Below, one piece after another: positions 1 to 8,789 of a stretch of 41,035 bases of DNA (positions are counted from its first letter, which is position 1; the number at the start of each line of letters is the position of its first letter). The DNA is taken from assembly GCA_027048265.1 (NCBI GenBank), contig JALTXS010000138.1, forward strand, positions 1 through 41,035, read 5' to 3'. Under the pieces are notes generated by a model. It was not told the origin of the DNA and did no database searches. It worked only from the letters and a program-made list of their open reading frames with translations. Source of the DNA: Desulfurococcales archaeon (lineage in GTDB: Archaea > Thermoproteota > Thermoprotei_A > Sulfolobales > Fervidicoccaceae). The translations under genes were made by a program, and so were the position numbers.

Positions 1-1099
1 CTCCCCCCACCCTCTCGCCCCAAGCCCTGTTATAGACTATGCTGTTCTCCAAGAACTCTCTCAGACTCCGCGCTGCCTCTATCTGGTTGGAAAGGGGTGC
101 TAGGAAAGAGAGGGCGTCCACCTGGTTGGCCCCATACTGGGCCTCATCGCCTCCCCCAAACTCCAGGGCCCCCCTACGGGCCTGCTTGACGGCATCAAGG
201 TTATCGAGGGCCTGATCCACGAAGGCCCTCATCATGTCCTCGAAGCCTTTCCCCTCGAAGCCCTCCAGGTGGATTAGTGAGAGGGTGACCTCGGGGATCT
301 CTTGGACCTTGTAGTACCCTATATATGAGTCGACAATCAGCCGGCCTAGGTCCTCCGCGCTCATACCCGGCTCAGATGACAGCCTCTCAAGTATAGCGTG
401 GTAGGGCCATCCATCGCCTGGCTCGGTCTCCTCAGACGCAACCATGTATTCAGCCAACCCCCTGAGCGCGTAGGCGGTGTCCACACTTGCCATAAGGCAG
501 GCGTCGAACCCAATTATGTCAAACACCCTGCCAACGCCTTGAAGGGACTGTCTAAGCTCCCTGAGAGTGAGGAGATCGCCTCCATTGTCTACATCGAGTG
601 CCATCACACCTGGCCCGCTACCATGGTCCCAAATTATAAGAACCATGTGCTGCGAGGGGAAGTTATCAACCGCGTATCTGAGGAAGCGGGCAAGCGTCGT
701 GGGATCCCCCATGTTGACCTCTCCCCAGTCCTCCAGAACCTCTGATACAACTCCAGGCCCAGAGTCTGGGACTATTTTCAACACGCGCGCGGTGCTCCAC
801 TGGGGCGTGTTCTCCACAGACTCCAGAACACTCGGCGGTAGGTCTCCATACTCGTACTCCCTAGCACTTCTATCTACAAGCACAACCACGTTAACAGGGC
901 CCGAGCCACCTGCGGCAGCTAGCCCCCTCTCCATTTCATCAAGGTCTGCCAGAGCAAAGGCCTCCAGGTCATTGTCAGCCGCCATGTATACGAGGAGGGT
1001 CCACTCTGACCCGCTCTGCGATATTACGGCTGCTGGCGCCAAGAATGGTGTAAACAATAAAACGGCCAATGCAAGCCAACCTAGACTCGACCTTGCCAT
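1..1099 (-). CDS. Secreted clostripain-like (C11 family) cysteine peptidase, 3' end cut by window edge
   Basis: This reads open from an ATG at 1099 to the left edge of the window (366 codons seen, C-terminus missing). The first ~25 residues form a signal peptide or anchor ending near an APAA motif. Next comes the clostripain block WTLLVYMAADNDLE. A catalytic His lies in LIIWDHGSG and a catalytic Cys in GFDACLMA. These are the diagnostic C11 motifs, so the product is most likely an exported Cys endopeptidase, perhaps self-processing as in other C11 enzymes (family knowledge). GGTGA precedes the start by 5 nt. A TATA-like box on this strand (1185-1193) and a perfect palindrome at 1200-1216 lie upstream. 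Family assignment is firm; substrate is unknown. Confidence 0.85.
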   Translation of the reverse strand, partial: MARSSLGWLALAVLLFTPFLAPAAVISQSGSEWTLLVYMAADNDLEAFALADLDEMERGLAAAGGSGPVNVVVLVDRSAREYEYGDLPPSVLESVENTPQWSTARVLKIVPDSGPGVVSEVLEDWGEVNMGDPTTLARFLRYAVDNFPSQHMVLIIWDHGSGPGVMALDVDNGGDLLTLRELRQSLQGVGRVFDIIGFDACLMASVDTAYALRGLAEYMVASEETEPGDGWPYHAILERLSSEPGMSAEDLGRLIVDSYIGYYKVQEIPEVTLSLIHLEGFEGKGFEDMMRAFVDQALDNLDAVKQARRGALEFGGGDEAQYGANQVDALSFLAPLSNQIEAARSLREFLENSIVYNRAWGERVGG

Positions 1100-1184
1100 G
1101 ACCGGTCACCCTAGGCCCAACAGTTCAGATGAGAGAAAGCTCCGCCTGTGCTGTGGTATCCTTGGTCTCACTACGAGGCCCGGC

Positions 1185-1216
1185 GTATAATGGTTGGGAT
1201 TGACAAAAATTGTCAA
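1185..1216 (-). promoter_or_regulatory. Putative promoter and palindromic operator of the C11 peptidase gene
   Basis: On the minus strand a TATA-like element (complement of GTATAATGG, 1185-1193) lies about 90 bp before the peptidase start. Seven bases further upstream is a perfect inverted repeat: TTGACAA, three A, TTGTCAA (1200-1216). A dyad beside the TFB/TBP site is a plausible regulator site. The promoter role is inferred from position and sequence only. Confidence 0.45.
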
Positions 1217-1442
1217 ACCCAGTACACTGGTATGGAGCCTCGCCTAGGAGCGGTGTTTTATGACGTTAATTTGAGTCAATGTAAAATGGTCGGATGTAAC
1301 TTTGTGAGAAAACGTTGTAGAAAGGTACTGAGGGGAGAGTAATATGAGGAGCTCTGTCTACGTAGGGCTTTCTGCACCGAATGTAACTGGATTCTGATAA
1401 AGCGCGTGCAACCCGTATTGAGAATAAGGAAGAATGAAGTAA
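1217..1442. other. Intergenic region without a recognisable gene
   Basis: The gene-free stretch between the peptidase start and the tRNA is 343 bp in all (1100-1442). Its left part holds the peptidase promoter and palindrome. The remainder contains only a short open frame (plus strand, 1148-1342) with no recognisable motif and no good ribosome binding site. I see no RNA gene here. Confidence 0.5.
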
Positions 1443-1532
1443 TGGAGCCGCCGCCGGGATTCGAACCCGGGACCTCCGCCTTACTGGGGGGTCTTACCAG
1501 GGCGGCGCTCCACCAGGCTGAGCTACGGCGGC
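1443..1532 (-). tRNA. tRNA-Thr (GGT anticodon) with a 13-nt intron
   Basis: On the minus strand the full cloverleaf can be drawn. The acceptor stem is GCCGCCG/CGGCGGC. The D stem is GCTC/GAGC. The anticodon stem is CCGCC/GGCGG. The T arm is CCGGG-TTCGAAT-CCCGG. Discriminator U is followed by an encoded CCA at 1443-1445. The anticodon loop is interrupted; after removing 13 nt it reads CTGGTAA with anticodon GGT (1498-1496), which reads Thr ACC/ACU codons. An AT-rich box at about 1561-1571, some 35 bp upstream, is the likely promoter. Confidence 0.95.
1482..1494 (-). other. tRNA-Thr intron (bulge-helix-loop type)
   Basis: The 13-nt insert AGACCCCCCAGTA sits after loop position 37, the usual archaeal site. 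Exon bases CTGG pair with intron bases CCAG to give the 4-bp central helix, and TAA bulges flank both cut sites. Only six nt remain inside the helix, so there is no inner helix. This is a relaxed bulge-helix-loop form that archaeal tRNA-splicing endonuclease would have to accept. Confidence 0.85.
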
Positions 1533-1634
1533 TCGTGTTTTGTGTTCTTGCGGTTGTGGTCTATTAATATTACGTGTGCGAGCTGTGCTTGGATTGTTGT
1601 TTTTTGTGTTTTATGCGTATTTTTTGTGGTTAAG

Positions 1635-1661
1635 TATTTATACAACCGTATATACAGTTGT
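1635..1661 (+). promoter_or_regulatory. Promoter and 20-bp dyad upstream of the sugar ABC transporter
   Basis: TATTTATA at 1635-1642 is a good archaeal TATA box, predicting transcription start near 1664, about 30 nt before the ATG at 1695. Immediately downstream is a dyad: ACAAC at 1642-1646 and GTTGT at 1657-1661 flank the palindrome GTATATAC, with one mismatched pair. Lying between TATA box and start site, it is placed like a repressor operator. GTATATAC could itself act as a second TATA box. Confidence 0.5.
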
Positions 1662-1694
1662 TCACAAACGTACATATGGGGGGGATAGTTAGTT

Positions 1695-3203
1695 ATGTCT
1701 AATAGCAGGCTAGGTAGGGCCCAGCTCCAGGCGACTGCCATAGCTCTTCTCATAGTAGGATTGGTTATAGGGCTGGCCATCGGCTATGTGGCAGCCCCTG
1801 GGAAGACCACCGTGGAGACCGTTACTACAACAAAGACCGTTACGCAAGCGGCTGGCGGGACGGGAGCCACAGTAACTGTTACACAGACGGTCACCCAGAC
1901 TGTAGAGAAGGCTGCAGGTGGAGAGGGCGTTATCAGGATTAAGGCATGGGCCTCAGGCTCCCCAGTTGACACGACCAGGGTTGAGAACATAAAGAGGGCT
2001 GCAGAGGAGCTCAACAAGATACTAGCAGCAACGGGCTCGAACGTGAGGATAGAGGTAGAGACCCAGTTCTTCCGAGGAGACTACATGGACAAGCTCACAG
2101 CCGCGTTCTCAGCGGGCGAGGCACCCGACATAATAGCCATGAAAAACCTGCCCACGCTCGTCGATGGAGGCTATGTGATCGCCCTTGACGAGTATATTAA
2201 CAAGTACAGCAAGCTTCTAGAGGACGTGTTCCCCACCCTGTGGAACGCTGTCAAGTACAAGGGCAAGACATGGGCCCTCCCCCAGGACACTGAGGCTAGG
2301 CCCCTTTACTACAGGAAAGACGTGTTGAGGAAGCTGGGGTGGAGCGAGGAGGAGATAAACAGCCTCCCCGAGAGGATTAGGAGCGGAGAGGTCACCCTCC
2401 AGGACCTGATAGAGGTGGCCCGCCAAGCCAAGGAGCAGGGACTCGTGGAGTGGGGCTTCTACCACCGGCCCAACTGGGGAGGTACACCCTTCCTGATACT
2501 CTACTACCAGTACGGAGGGGCCTCTCAGGACCCCGCCTCGGGCAAGCTGGTTCTCGACAAGAACGCCGCCCTGAAGACACTCGAGCTCCTCTACCGTATG
2601 GCTCAGGAGGACAAGGTGCTCCCTGAGACCATGATAGGCACCGACTGGAGGACCATACACAGCGACTTTGTTAACGGCAGGGTTCTCTTCTGGTTTGGAG
2701 GAACCTGGCACTGGGCCGAGTGGCAGAGGGTCGAGTACCACGAGCAGCTTGGGGCTCTTCCTGAGGACTATGAGTGGGAGAACATAGGATTCGCACTGGT
2801 GCCCGCTCCTGAAAAGGGCCTCAAGCCAATGACGCTGAGCAGCCCCTATCTCTACTACGTGACCAGCCAGTCCAAGTATCCTGAGGTGGCCTTCCTGCTG
2901 ATACTACTAGCAACCTCGGCTCCCTTCGACGCCATACACGCTGTTGACAGTGCCCACCTGCCTGTAAGGACAACGACTGTGGAGCACCCCTACTACAAGC
3001 AATCCCGCTTCCACAGGGAGGTAGCCTACATGGTCGAGTACACAAGCTTCGAGCCACTGCATCCCAAGTACTCTATATACAAGGAGGCCTGGATTACCGC
3101 CATAGCCAAGGTTGAGAAGGGAGAGGCCACACCCCAGCAGGCCCTAGACGAGCTAGTTAGCACCCTTCAGGCAGAGCTAGGCGACGACGTCATAATAAGA
3201 TAA
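1695..3203 (+). CDS. Extracellular sugar-binding protein of a CUT1-type ABC transporter
   Basis: A 502-residue family 1 extracellular solute-binding protein. A membrane segment at about residues 12-34 is followed by a Thr/Val-rich linker (about 37-78, repeats such as TVTQTVTQ). This is the usual archaeal way of tethering a binding protein through its N-terminus. The remaining ~420 residues look like a two-lobed periplasmic-binding fold (FSAGEAPDIIAM, WALPQDTEARPLYY, NGRVLFWFGGTWHW). It is the first gene of a set with two permeases and an ATPase. The aromatic-rich cleft suggests a sugar or oligosaccharide, but the exact substrate cannot be read. No strong Shine-Dalgarno is present, only a G run at 1678-1684. 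Confidence 0.9.
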   Translation: MSNSRLGRAQLQATAIALLIVGLVIGLAIGYVAAPGKTTVETVTTTKTVTQAAGGTGATVTVTQTVTQTVEKAAGGEGVIRIKAWASGSPVDTTRVENIKRAAEELNKILAATGSNVRIEVETQFFRGDYMDKLTAAFSAGEAPDIIAMKNLPTLVDGGYVIALDEYINKYSKLLEDVFPTLWNAVKYKGKTWALPQDTEARPLYYRKDVLRKLGWSEEEINSLPERIRSGEVTLQDLIEVARQAKEQGLVEWGFYHRPNWGGTPFLILYYQYGGASQDPASGKLVLDKNAALKTLELLYRMAQEDKVLPETMIGTDWRTIHSDFVNGRVLFWFGGTWHWAEWQRVEYHEQLGALPEDYEWENIGFALVPAPEKGLKPMTLSSPYLYYVTSQSKYPEVAFLLILLATSAPFDAIHAVDSAHLPVRTTTVEHPYYKQSRFHREVAYMVEYTSFEPLHPKYSIYKEAWITAIAKVEKGEATPQQALDELVSTLQAELGDDVIIR

Positions 3204-3230
3204 GGCAACGCCCGCTTCCGGGAAACCCAT

Positions 3231-3240
3231 TTATTTTTTC
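3231..3240 (+). terminator. Possible pyrimidine-tract terminator after the binding protein gene
   Basis: TTATTTTTTC lies about 28 nt after the stop codon. T-rich tracts without a hairpin are typical of archaeal intrinsic termination. Partial termination here would give more binding protein than permease. Confidence 0.4.
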
Positions 3241-3330
3241 AACACATAAACCCATACGAACACAACTCCCATCCCCACCTCATATACTATCAAGTCCTTT
3301 TCAATAGGGAGTCATAGGAGCGTTCCTTAG

Positions 3331-3338
3331 AATATATG
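3331..3338 (+). promoter_or_regulatory. Possible second promoter before the first permease gene
   Basis: AATATATG at 3331-3338 would place a transcription start near 3362, about 28 nt before the permease TTG start. With the T tract at 3231-3240 it suggests that permease and ATPase genes can be transcribed separately from the binding protein gene. Confidence 0.35.
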
Positions 3339-3389
3339 AAAACCTAATGGCATGACACCTGGTCCGCCCGTGGTGGAGGGTGGTCTTGT

Positions 3390-4364
3390 TTGGCAAAAAA
3401 GATACGTAGGTGGATACTCCCGCTCCTCTTCCTGACACCACTGTTCATAATGATTGGGCTAGCATGGGTCTCACCACTCGCGCTTACAGTTTACCTTGGG
3501 TTCACCGACCTCAGCATAAGGAATTTCCTCGCGTTCATACAGGACTTCTTCACAGACAAGGTTAGTCTCACCCTGGACAACTTCCGCCGCATATTCACGG
3601 CGGAGGACCCCAACATACCTCTGACGCTTAAGGTCACTGTGCTCTACGTGGTTTCGGTCCTGGCGATAAACGCTTTCTACGCGCTGGTTCTCTCCCTGGC
3701 TATTGCTTTCTTCGTGCGAAACGAGGTCCTCTCGATGATACTCAGGATAACGTGGCTTCTGCCCAGGATAACGCCGGGCATTATCTACGCGCTCATGTGG
3801 ATTTGGTTCATCGATCCCCGCAACGGGTTGCTCAATGACATGCTTAGGCTCATGGGGGTACCTGAAGACCTTCTTCCAGACAGCTGGTTGCTGAGAACCC
3901 CCTACTCACAGTTGCTCATGATAATGATAAACGGCTACGTGGGGGCCAGCTTCGGCATGATAGTCTACACGGCCGCCATAAAGTCCATACCCACCGACCT
4001 CATAAACGCCAGCTACGTGGACGGGGCCAACGAGTTCCAAGCGGCAAGGAGGGTCATAATACCCCTGCTCAAGTGGCCCATGCTCTTCGTCACTGCATGG
4101 CAAACCCTCAGCCTGCTATCCTCCTATGAGTACATCCTAATGGTCTGGGGAGCAGGGAGTGGTCAGGGCTACGGCATTGCTAGGAGTGCGGGCGTGATGG
4201 TCTGGAGCCTGTACTCGTACAGTAAGGCCTTCGCCGAGTACCTCTACGGCTACGCCAGCGCGCTATCCCTAATTCTCGTGATCATCGGCATTGTCCTGAT
4301 TGTACTGTACTTCAAGATATTCGGGTTCAGGAGAATGATGGAGCCCAGCAAGGTGGAGGTGTGA
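3390..4364 (+). CDS. Sugar ABC transporter permease, MalF-like
   Basis: A 324-residue membrane protein with about six hydrophobic spans. It carries the cytoplasmic EAA coupling loop (about residues 207-230, core ASYVDGANEFQAARRVIIP) that docks onto the ATPase. The first span begins around residue 9 and a periplasmic loop lies at about 40-80, as in MalF-type CUT1 permeases. The TTG start is chosen because GGAGGG precedes it by about 9 nt and no ATG or GTG fits better. The next permease begins 3 nt after its stop. Confidence 0.9.
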   Translation: MAKKIRRWILPLLFLTPLFIMIGLAWVSPLALTVYLGFTDLSIRNFLAFIQDFFTDKVSLTLDNFRRIFTAEDPNIPLTLKVTVLYVVSVLAINAFYALVLSLAIAFFVRNEVLSMILRITWLLPRITPGIIYALMWIWFIDPRNGLLNDMLRLMGVPEDLLPDSWLLRTPYSQLLMIMINGYVGASFGMIVYTAAIKSIPTDLINASYVDGANEFQAARRVIIPLLKWPMLFVTAWQTLSLLSSYEYILMVWGAGSGQGYGIARSAGVMVWSLYSYSKAFAEYLYGYASALSLILVIIGIVLIVLYFKIFGFRRMMEPSKVEV

Positions 4365-4367
4365 ACA

Positions 4368-5264
4368 GTGGGCCGCACGGGCGAAGACATTCGTAAAAGG
4401 ATTGCTAGAGCGCGGCTGGAGAGGATGATGGTAATAGCAGTGGTGATACTCGTAGCTGTGGTGCCGGCTATCCCCATTTGGCTGATGTACGGGTGGATAA
4501 TTTCGCAGAGCTTCAGCGGGAAGGTCATCCTAGGGATACTGCCCACGGACCTAACGCTGGACAACTGGAGGTTCCTGTGGTCCCCGATAAAGATGGGTGA
4601 GAAGGAGTACCCGAACATATGGCCCATAACCATAAACACGCTAGCCCTGGCACTAACCGTGTCAGGCCTAGTGGTCTTCGTGAGCAGCCTCTCCGGCTAT
4701 GCGCTGTCGCGGATGGAGTTCAAGGGAAGAACCGCTCTCATGCAGTTCATAATAGCACTGCACGCGTTCCCCAGCGTCATCCTACTCATAGCCCTCTTCG
4801 TAATACTGAACAAGCTGGGCCTATACGGCAAGGGATTCGTGACCCTAGTCGGCATAGCCTTGATAAAAGCGGGTCTCGAGATACCTATGGCCACGTGGAT
4901 AATAAAGGGGTTCTTCGACAACATCCCCTGGGACCTCGAGTGGGCCGCCCTGGTTGACGGGGCCAGCCGGTGGAAGGTTTGGAGGACCGTCATACTCCCC
5001 CTCGTGCTTCCCGGAATCGCTGCTGTGAGTATATTCTCCTTCCTCAGCGGGTGGAGCGAGTTTCTCCTAGTCTTCACATACGTGGCCCAGGAGGAGTACT
5101 ACACCCTCCCCGTGATGATATACTATATGATCGGGGAGTTCATACACATTGACTGGGGCATGCTAGCCGCACTTGGCCTCTTCTACGCTATCCCTACCCT
5201 CATATTCTTCAGCGTGTCCCAGAAGGTCCTCTTACGCATATACGTGGGCGGTGTGAAGGGGTGA
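4368..5264 (+). CDS. Sugar ABC transporter permease, MalG-like
   Basis: A 298-residue permease with about six membrane spans and an EAA loop at about residues 191-216 (core EWAALVDGASRWKVW). It pairs with the MalF-like permease to form the translocation pore. The GTG start is supported by GGAGGTG 7 nt upstream, inside the end of the preceding gene. The next gene, the ATPase, starts 4 nt after its stop, so the three are almost certainly translated from one transcript. Confidence 0.9.
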   Translation: MGRTGEDIRKRIARARLERMMVIAVVILVAVVPAIPIWLMYGWIISQSFSGKVILGILPTDLTLDNWRFLWSPIKMGEKEYPNIWPITINTLALALTVSGLVVFVSSLSGYALSRMEFKGRTALMQFIIALHAFPSVILLIALFVILNKLGLYGKGFVTLVGIALIKAGLEIPMATWIIKGFFDNIPWDLEWAALVDGASRWKVWRTVILPLVLPGIAAVSIFSFLSGWSEFLLVFTYVAQEEYYTLPVMIYYMIGEFIHIDWGMLAALGLFYAIPTLIFFSVSQKVLLRIYVGGVKG

Positions 5265-5268
5265 TGAC

Positions 5269-6366
<1,098 letters not shown>

Positions 6367-6370
6367 AGTC

Positions 6371-6673
6371 CTAGGAGGAGTGTGCCTTCCAGTCGGCCAG
6401 GCCCCCCACATACCTGTAGACGTTGTTGAAGCCCTTCTCCGATAGAAGGCGGGCGGCCTTAAGGGAGGCTGTGCACCTGCTGCTCCCACAGTATACTACT
6501 ATGGGCTTGTCCCGGGGAAGCTCCTCTAGTTTCTCCTCAAGCTGGTCCAAGGGCATGTTAACGGCGCCGGGTATGTGCTCTTTCTCATACTGATCAGGGC
6601 TCCTCACATCAACCACGAGGGCCTTGTCCTTCAGATGCACGAAATCCTCATAGCCTATCGCCTTGTAAGACAT
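6371..6673 (-). CDS. Single-domain rhodanese-like sulfurtransferase
   Basis: A 100-residue single rhodanese domain. It has the CH2A-like segment VVDVRSPDQYEKEHIPGA and the active-site loop CGSSRC, with Cys62 as the persulfide-forming nucleophile. Such small cytoplasmic proteins move sulfane sulfur from thiosulfate, polysulfide or persulfides to acceptors (family knowledge). A strong ribosome site (GAAGGTGATAGG) stands directly before the ATG. A TATA-like element lies at 6729-6742. The ferredoxin gene is upstream on the same strand but separated by 220 bp, so co-transcription is uncertain. Confidence 0.88.
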   Translation of the reverse strand: MSYKAIGYEDFVHLKDKALVVDVRSPDQYEKEHIPGAVNMPLDQLEEKLEELPRDKPIVVYCGSSRCTASLKAARLLSEKGFNNVYRYVGGLADWKAHSS

Positions 6674-6728
6674 CCTATCACCTTCTTTTGTACTCTGGCG
6701 TGTCTATGTTTGCTTGAGAACGTTTCTA

Positions 6729-6742
6729 GTATACACATATAC
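6729..6742 (-). promoter_or_regulatory. Putative promoter of the rhodanese gene
   Basis: GTATATGTGTATAC on the minus strand lies about 56-69 bp before the ATG at 6673, leaving a leader of roughly 30-40 nt that holds the GGTGAT ribosome site. Confidence 0.4.
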
Positions 6743-6893
6743 TCCGTGGGAGGGAGAGAAGCAGGAGGCGGGAATGGTGTATGTATCTAGAGGTTAAATG
6801 CCTGGGTATCGTGATTCGGGGATTCTTGGTAAAAACACTGAATATTAGGTGGGAGCCACACTTGTTTCCAGGAAACGCTTGCTCCTGGAGTGG

Positions 6894-7229
6894 CTACTGT
6901 GCTGGGTTGCCCGTTACCCCGTACTGCTGCCTCCACTGTTCGAAGGCCTGCTTCTCCTCCTCGCTCAGCTCGCGGGAGAAGCGGTACCAACCATCCTTCG
7001 CCTTATGCTCGTCCGGGGCCTCGCTTGTCTTGTATATACAGTACACTGGGCAAACATCTACACAGCTGAAGTCGTCAACACACTTGTCCCAGATCAGCCT
7101 GGCCTTTGCTGTCTCCTCGTCGAGCTCCAGCGCGCCTGCAGGGCATACGCTGACGCATGCTCCGCAGCTTATGCACGTGTCTTGGTCGATTACTATCCTC
7201 TGGTATTTGAGAAGCTCCTCAGCGGCCAT
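6894..7229 (-). CDS. Two-cluster ferredoxin with one Asp-substituted cluster motif
   Basis: A small bicluster ferredoxin (111 residues from the ATG). The first motif is a full CxxCxxCxxxCP (Cys19, 22, 25, 29). The second is CxxDxxCxxxCP, with Asp53 in place of the second Cys. That pattern is known from [3Fe-4S] or Asp-ligated clusters of archaeal ferredoxins. A charged, Trp-containing C-terminal tail of about 45 residues follows. The ATG at 7229 is preferred because GGAGGTG sits 6 nt upstream; a GTG at 7238 overlaps that site. It is probably a low-potential electron carrier for oxidoreductases. Confidence 0.88.
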   Translation of the reverse strand: MAAEELLKYQRIVIDQDTCISCGACVSVCPAGALELDEETAKARLIWDKCVDDFSCVDVCPVYCIYKTSEAPDEHKAKDGWYRFSRELSEEEKQAFEQWRQQYGVTGNPAQ

Positions 7230-7290
7230 TGGGGACACCTCCTTCTCGGGTTCTGTGTTTAGGCTTGTTGTATTATCTTAATAGTCTTTT

Positions 7291-7304
7291 GTATATCTTT
7301 TAAG
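7291..7304 (-). promoter_or_regulatory. Putative promoter of the ferredoxin gene
   Basis: CTTAAAAGATATAC on the minus strand resembles a crenarchaeal TATA box. It would place the transcription start near 7273, some 44 nt before the ATG. Confidence 0.45.
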
Positions 7305-7403
7305 GAGTTTGTCGCAGCATAATCGTTAACGGTTTTCCGGGGGGCTCATATACCCCTTAGGGGAGATAACTTATCTTGTCACCCCCTTTGGGAGGGCGGT
7401 AGT

Positions 7404-8789
7404 TTGCCCCGGTGGACCGTTCTCGAATACCTTAGAGAAAGGACCCAAGAGTACCGAGAGATGATCAGGAAGAGGAGGCTGGACCAGTCCATAGTCGACA
7501 GGGCGCTTGAGGTTGACAGGAGGTACCTCGCCCTACTGAGAGAGATAGAGGAGCTGAGGGCCAGGCACAACAAGTTCAGCCGCGAGATACGTGTAGCCAA
7601 GGGAGAGGAGAAAAAGAGGCTCATAGAGGAGGTAAGGGCTCTTGTCAAGCAGATAGAGCATCGGGAAGCGGAGTTCGAGGAAGTTAAAAGAGAGTGGGAG
7701 GCCGCCCTTCGGAGGCTCCCCAACATACTGGCCGACGACGTGCCCGAGGGGGATAGTGATGAAGACAACGTTCCCCTAAGGTTCCATGGCAGGCCCAAGG
7801 TTTACAGGGGTCACCTGGACCTATTTAGGGAACAGACGGAGAAATGGGGTCATAGAGTGGAGCACGAGGTTGTAGACAGGAAGCCTGTTCCCCACGCTGA
7901 TATGCTGGAGAACGTCCTACGCATGGGGGACACCTTGCAGGCTGCGAGAGTGGCGGGGTCCAGGTTCTACTACCTCTACGACGACCTCGTGTGGCTTGAC
8001 TTTGCGCTGAGCCTATACGCTCTAGAAGTAATAACCTCGCGGGGATACCGGCCGGTCATCCCCCCCTATCTTATAAGGACCAGGGTGCTCGAGGGGGCCA
8101 TTGACTACGAGACATTCAAGGACATGATATACAAGGTCGAAGGAGAGGACCTAAACCTAATAGGAACCGCCGAGCACCCCCTGATGGGCCTTCTCTACGA
8201 GAACCCTGCGAGGGAGGAGGACCTCCCCATAAAGCTCGCGGGGTGGAGCCCCTGCTTCCGCAAGGAGGCTGGAGCGGGAAACCGTGACCTGAAGGGTATA
8301 TTCAGGGTCCACCAGTTCCACAAGGTCGAGCAGTTCGTGTTCGCCCACCCGGATGACAGCTGGGAGTACCTAGAGGAGATGACGCGGAACACTGAGGATA
8401 TAATAAGGGGGCTGGAGCTGCCCTACAGGGTGGTGAACGTGGCGAGCGGCGAGCTTGGCATGGCAGCAGCGAAAAAATACGATATAGAAATATGGTACCC
8501 CGCACAGGGCAGATACAGGGAAATAGCAAGCATAAGCCAGGTGCTTGACTGGCAGGCCTTCCGCGCAAACCTCACCTATATGAGGAAGAAGGACGGGCGC
8601 AGAGAGTACGTTCACACCCTCAACGGCACAGGCTTGCCGAGCACGCGCGTTATAACCGCTATTCTCGAGAACCACCAGGATGAGGACGGAAGGGTGAGGA
8701 TACCCAAGGCGCTACGCAAGTATCTAGAGCCAATACACCAGGCCCCCAAGGATTACATAGAGCCACGGGGAGCCAAGGGGCGGAAATGA
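7404..8789 (+). CDS. serS: Seryl-tRNA synthetase
   Basis: A 461-residue class II synthetase of the common SerRS type, not the methanogen type. Residues 1-115 form the charged coiled-coil arm that contacts the long variable arm of tRNA-Ser. The catalytic domain shows the serine/ATP site segment GTAEHPLMG, motif 2 (FRKEAGAGNRDLKGIFRVHQ) and motif 3 (GTGLPSTRVITAILENHQ). The TTG start follows GGGAGGG at 7390-7396 and gives MPRWTVLEYLRE. Its stop overlaps the ATG of the next gene (ATGA), so the two are translationally coupled. Confidence 0.95.
   Translation: MPRWTVLEYLRERTQEYREMIRKRRLDQSIVDRALEVDRRYLALLREIEELRARHNKFSREIRVAKGEEKKRLIEEVRALVKQIEHREAEFEEVKREWEAALRRLPNILADDVPEGDSDEDNVPLRFHGRPKVYRGHLDLFREQTEKWGHRVEHEVVDRKPVPHADMLENVLRMGDTLQAARVAGSRFYYLYDDLVWLDFALSLYALEVITSRGYRPVIPPYLIRTRVLEGAIDYETFKDMIYKVEGEDLNLIGTAEHPLMGLLYENPAREEDLPIKLAGWSPCFRKEAGAGNRDLKGIFRVHQFHKVEQFVFAHPDDSWEYLEEMTRNTEDIIRGLELPYRVVNVASGELGMAAAKKYDIEIWYPAQGRYREIASISQVLDWQAFRANLTYMRKKDGRREYVHTLNGTGLPSTRVITAILENHQDEDGRVRIPKALRKYLEPIHQAPKDYIEPRGAKGRK

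Noticed and set aside
398..1190. Plus-strand open frames of 115 and 207 codons over the left edge
   Set aside because: They are antisense to the minus-strand C11 peptidase, whose catalytic motifs are unmistakable; the plus-strand products show no family features.
1148..1342. 64-codon frame between the peptidase and tRNA genes
   Set aside because: No ribosome site, no motif, Cys-rich odd composition and it runs across the peptidase promoter region.
6868..6888. Inverted repeat CCAGGA...TCCTGG just after the ferredoxin stop
   Set aside because: A 6-bp stem with a 9-nt loop and no adjoining T tract is weak, and archaeal termination does not generally use hairpins.
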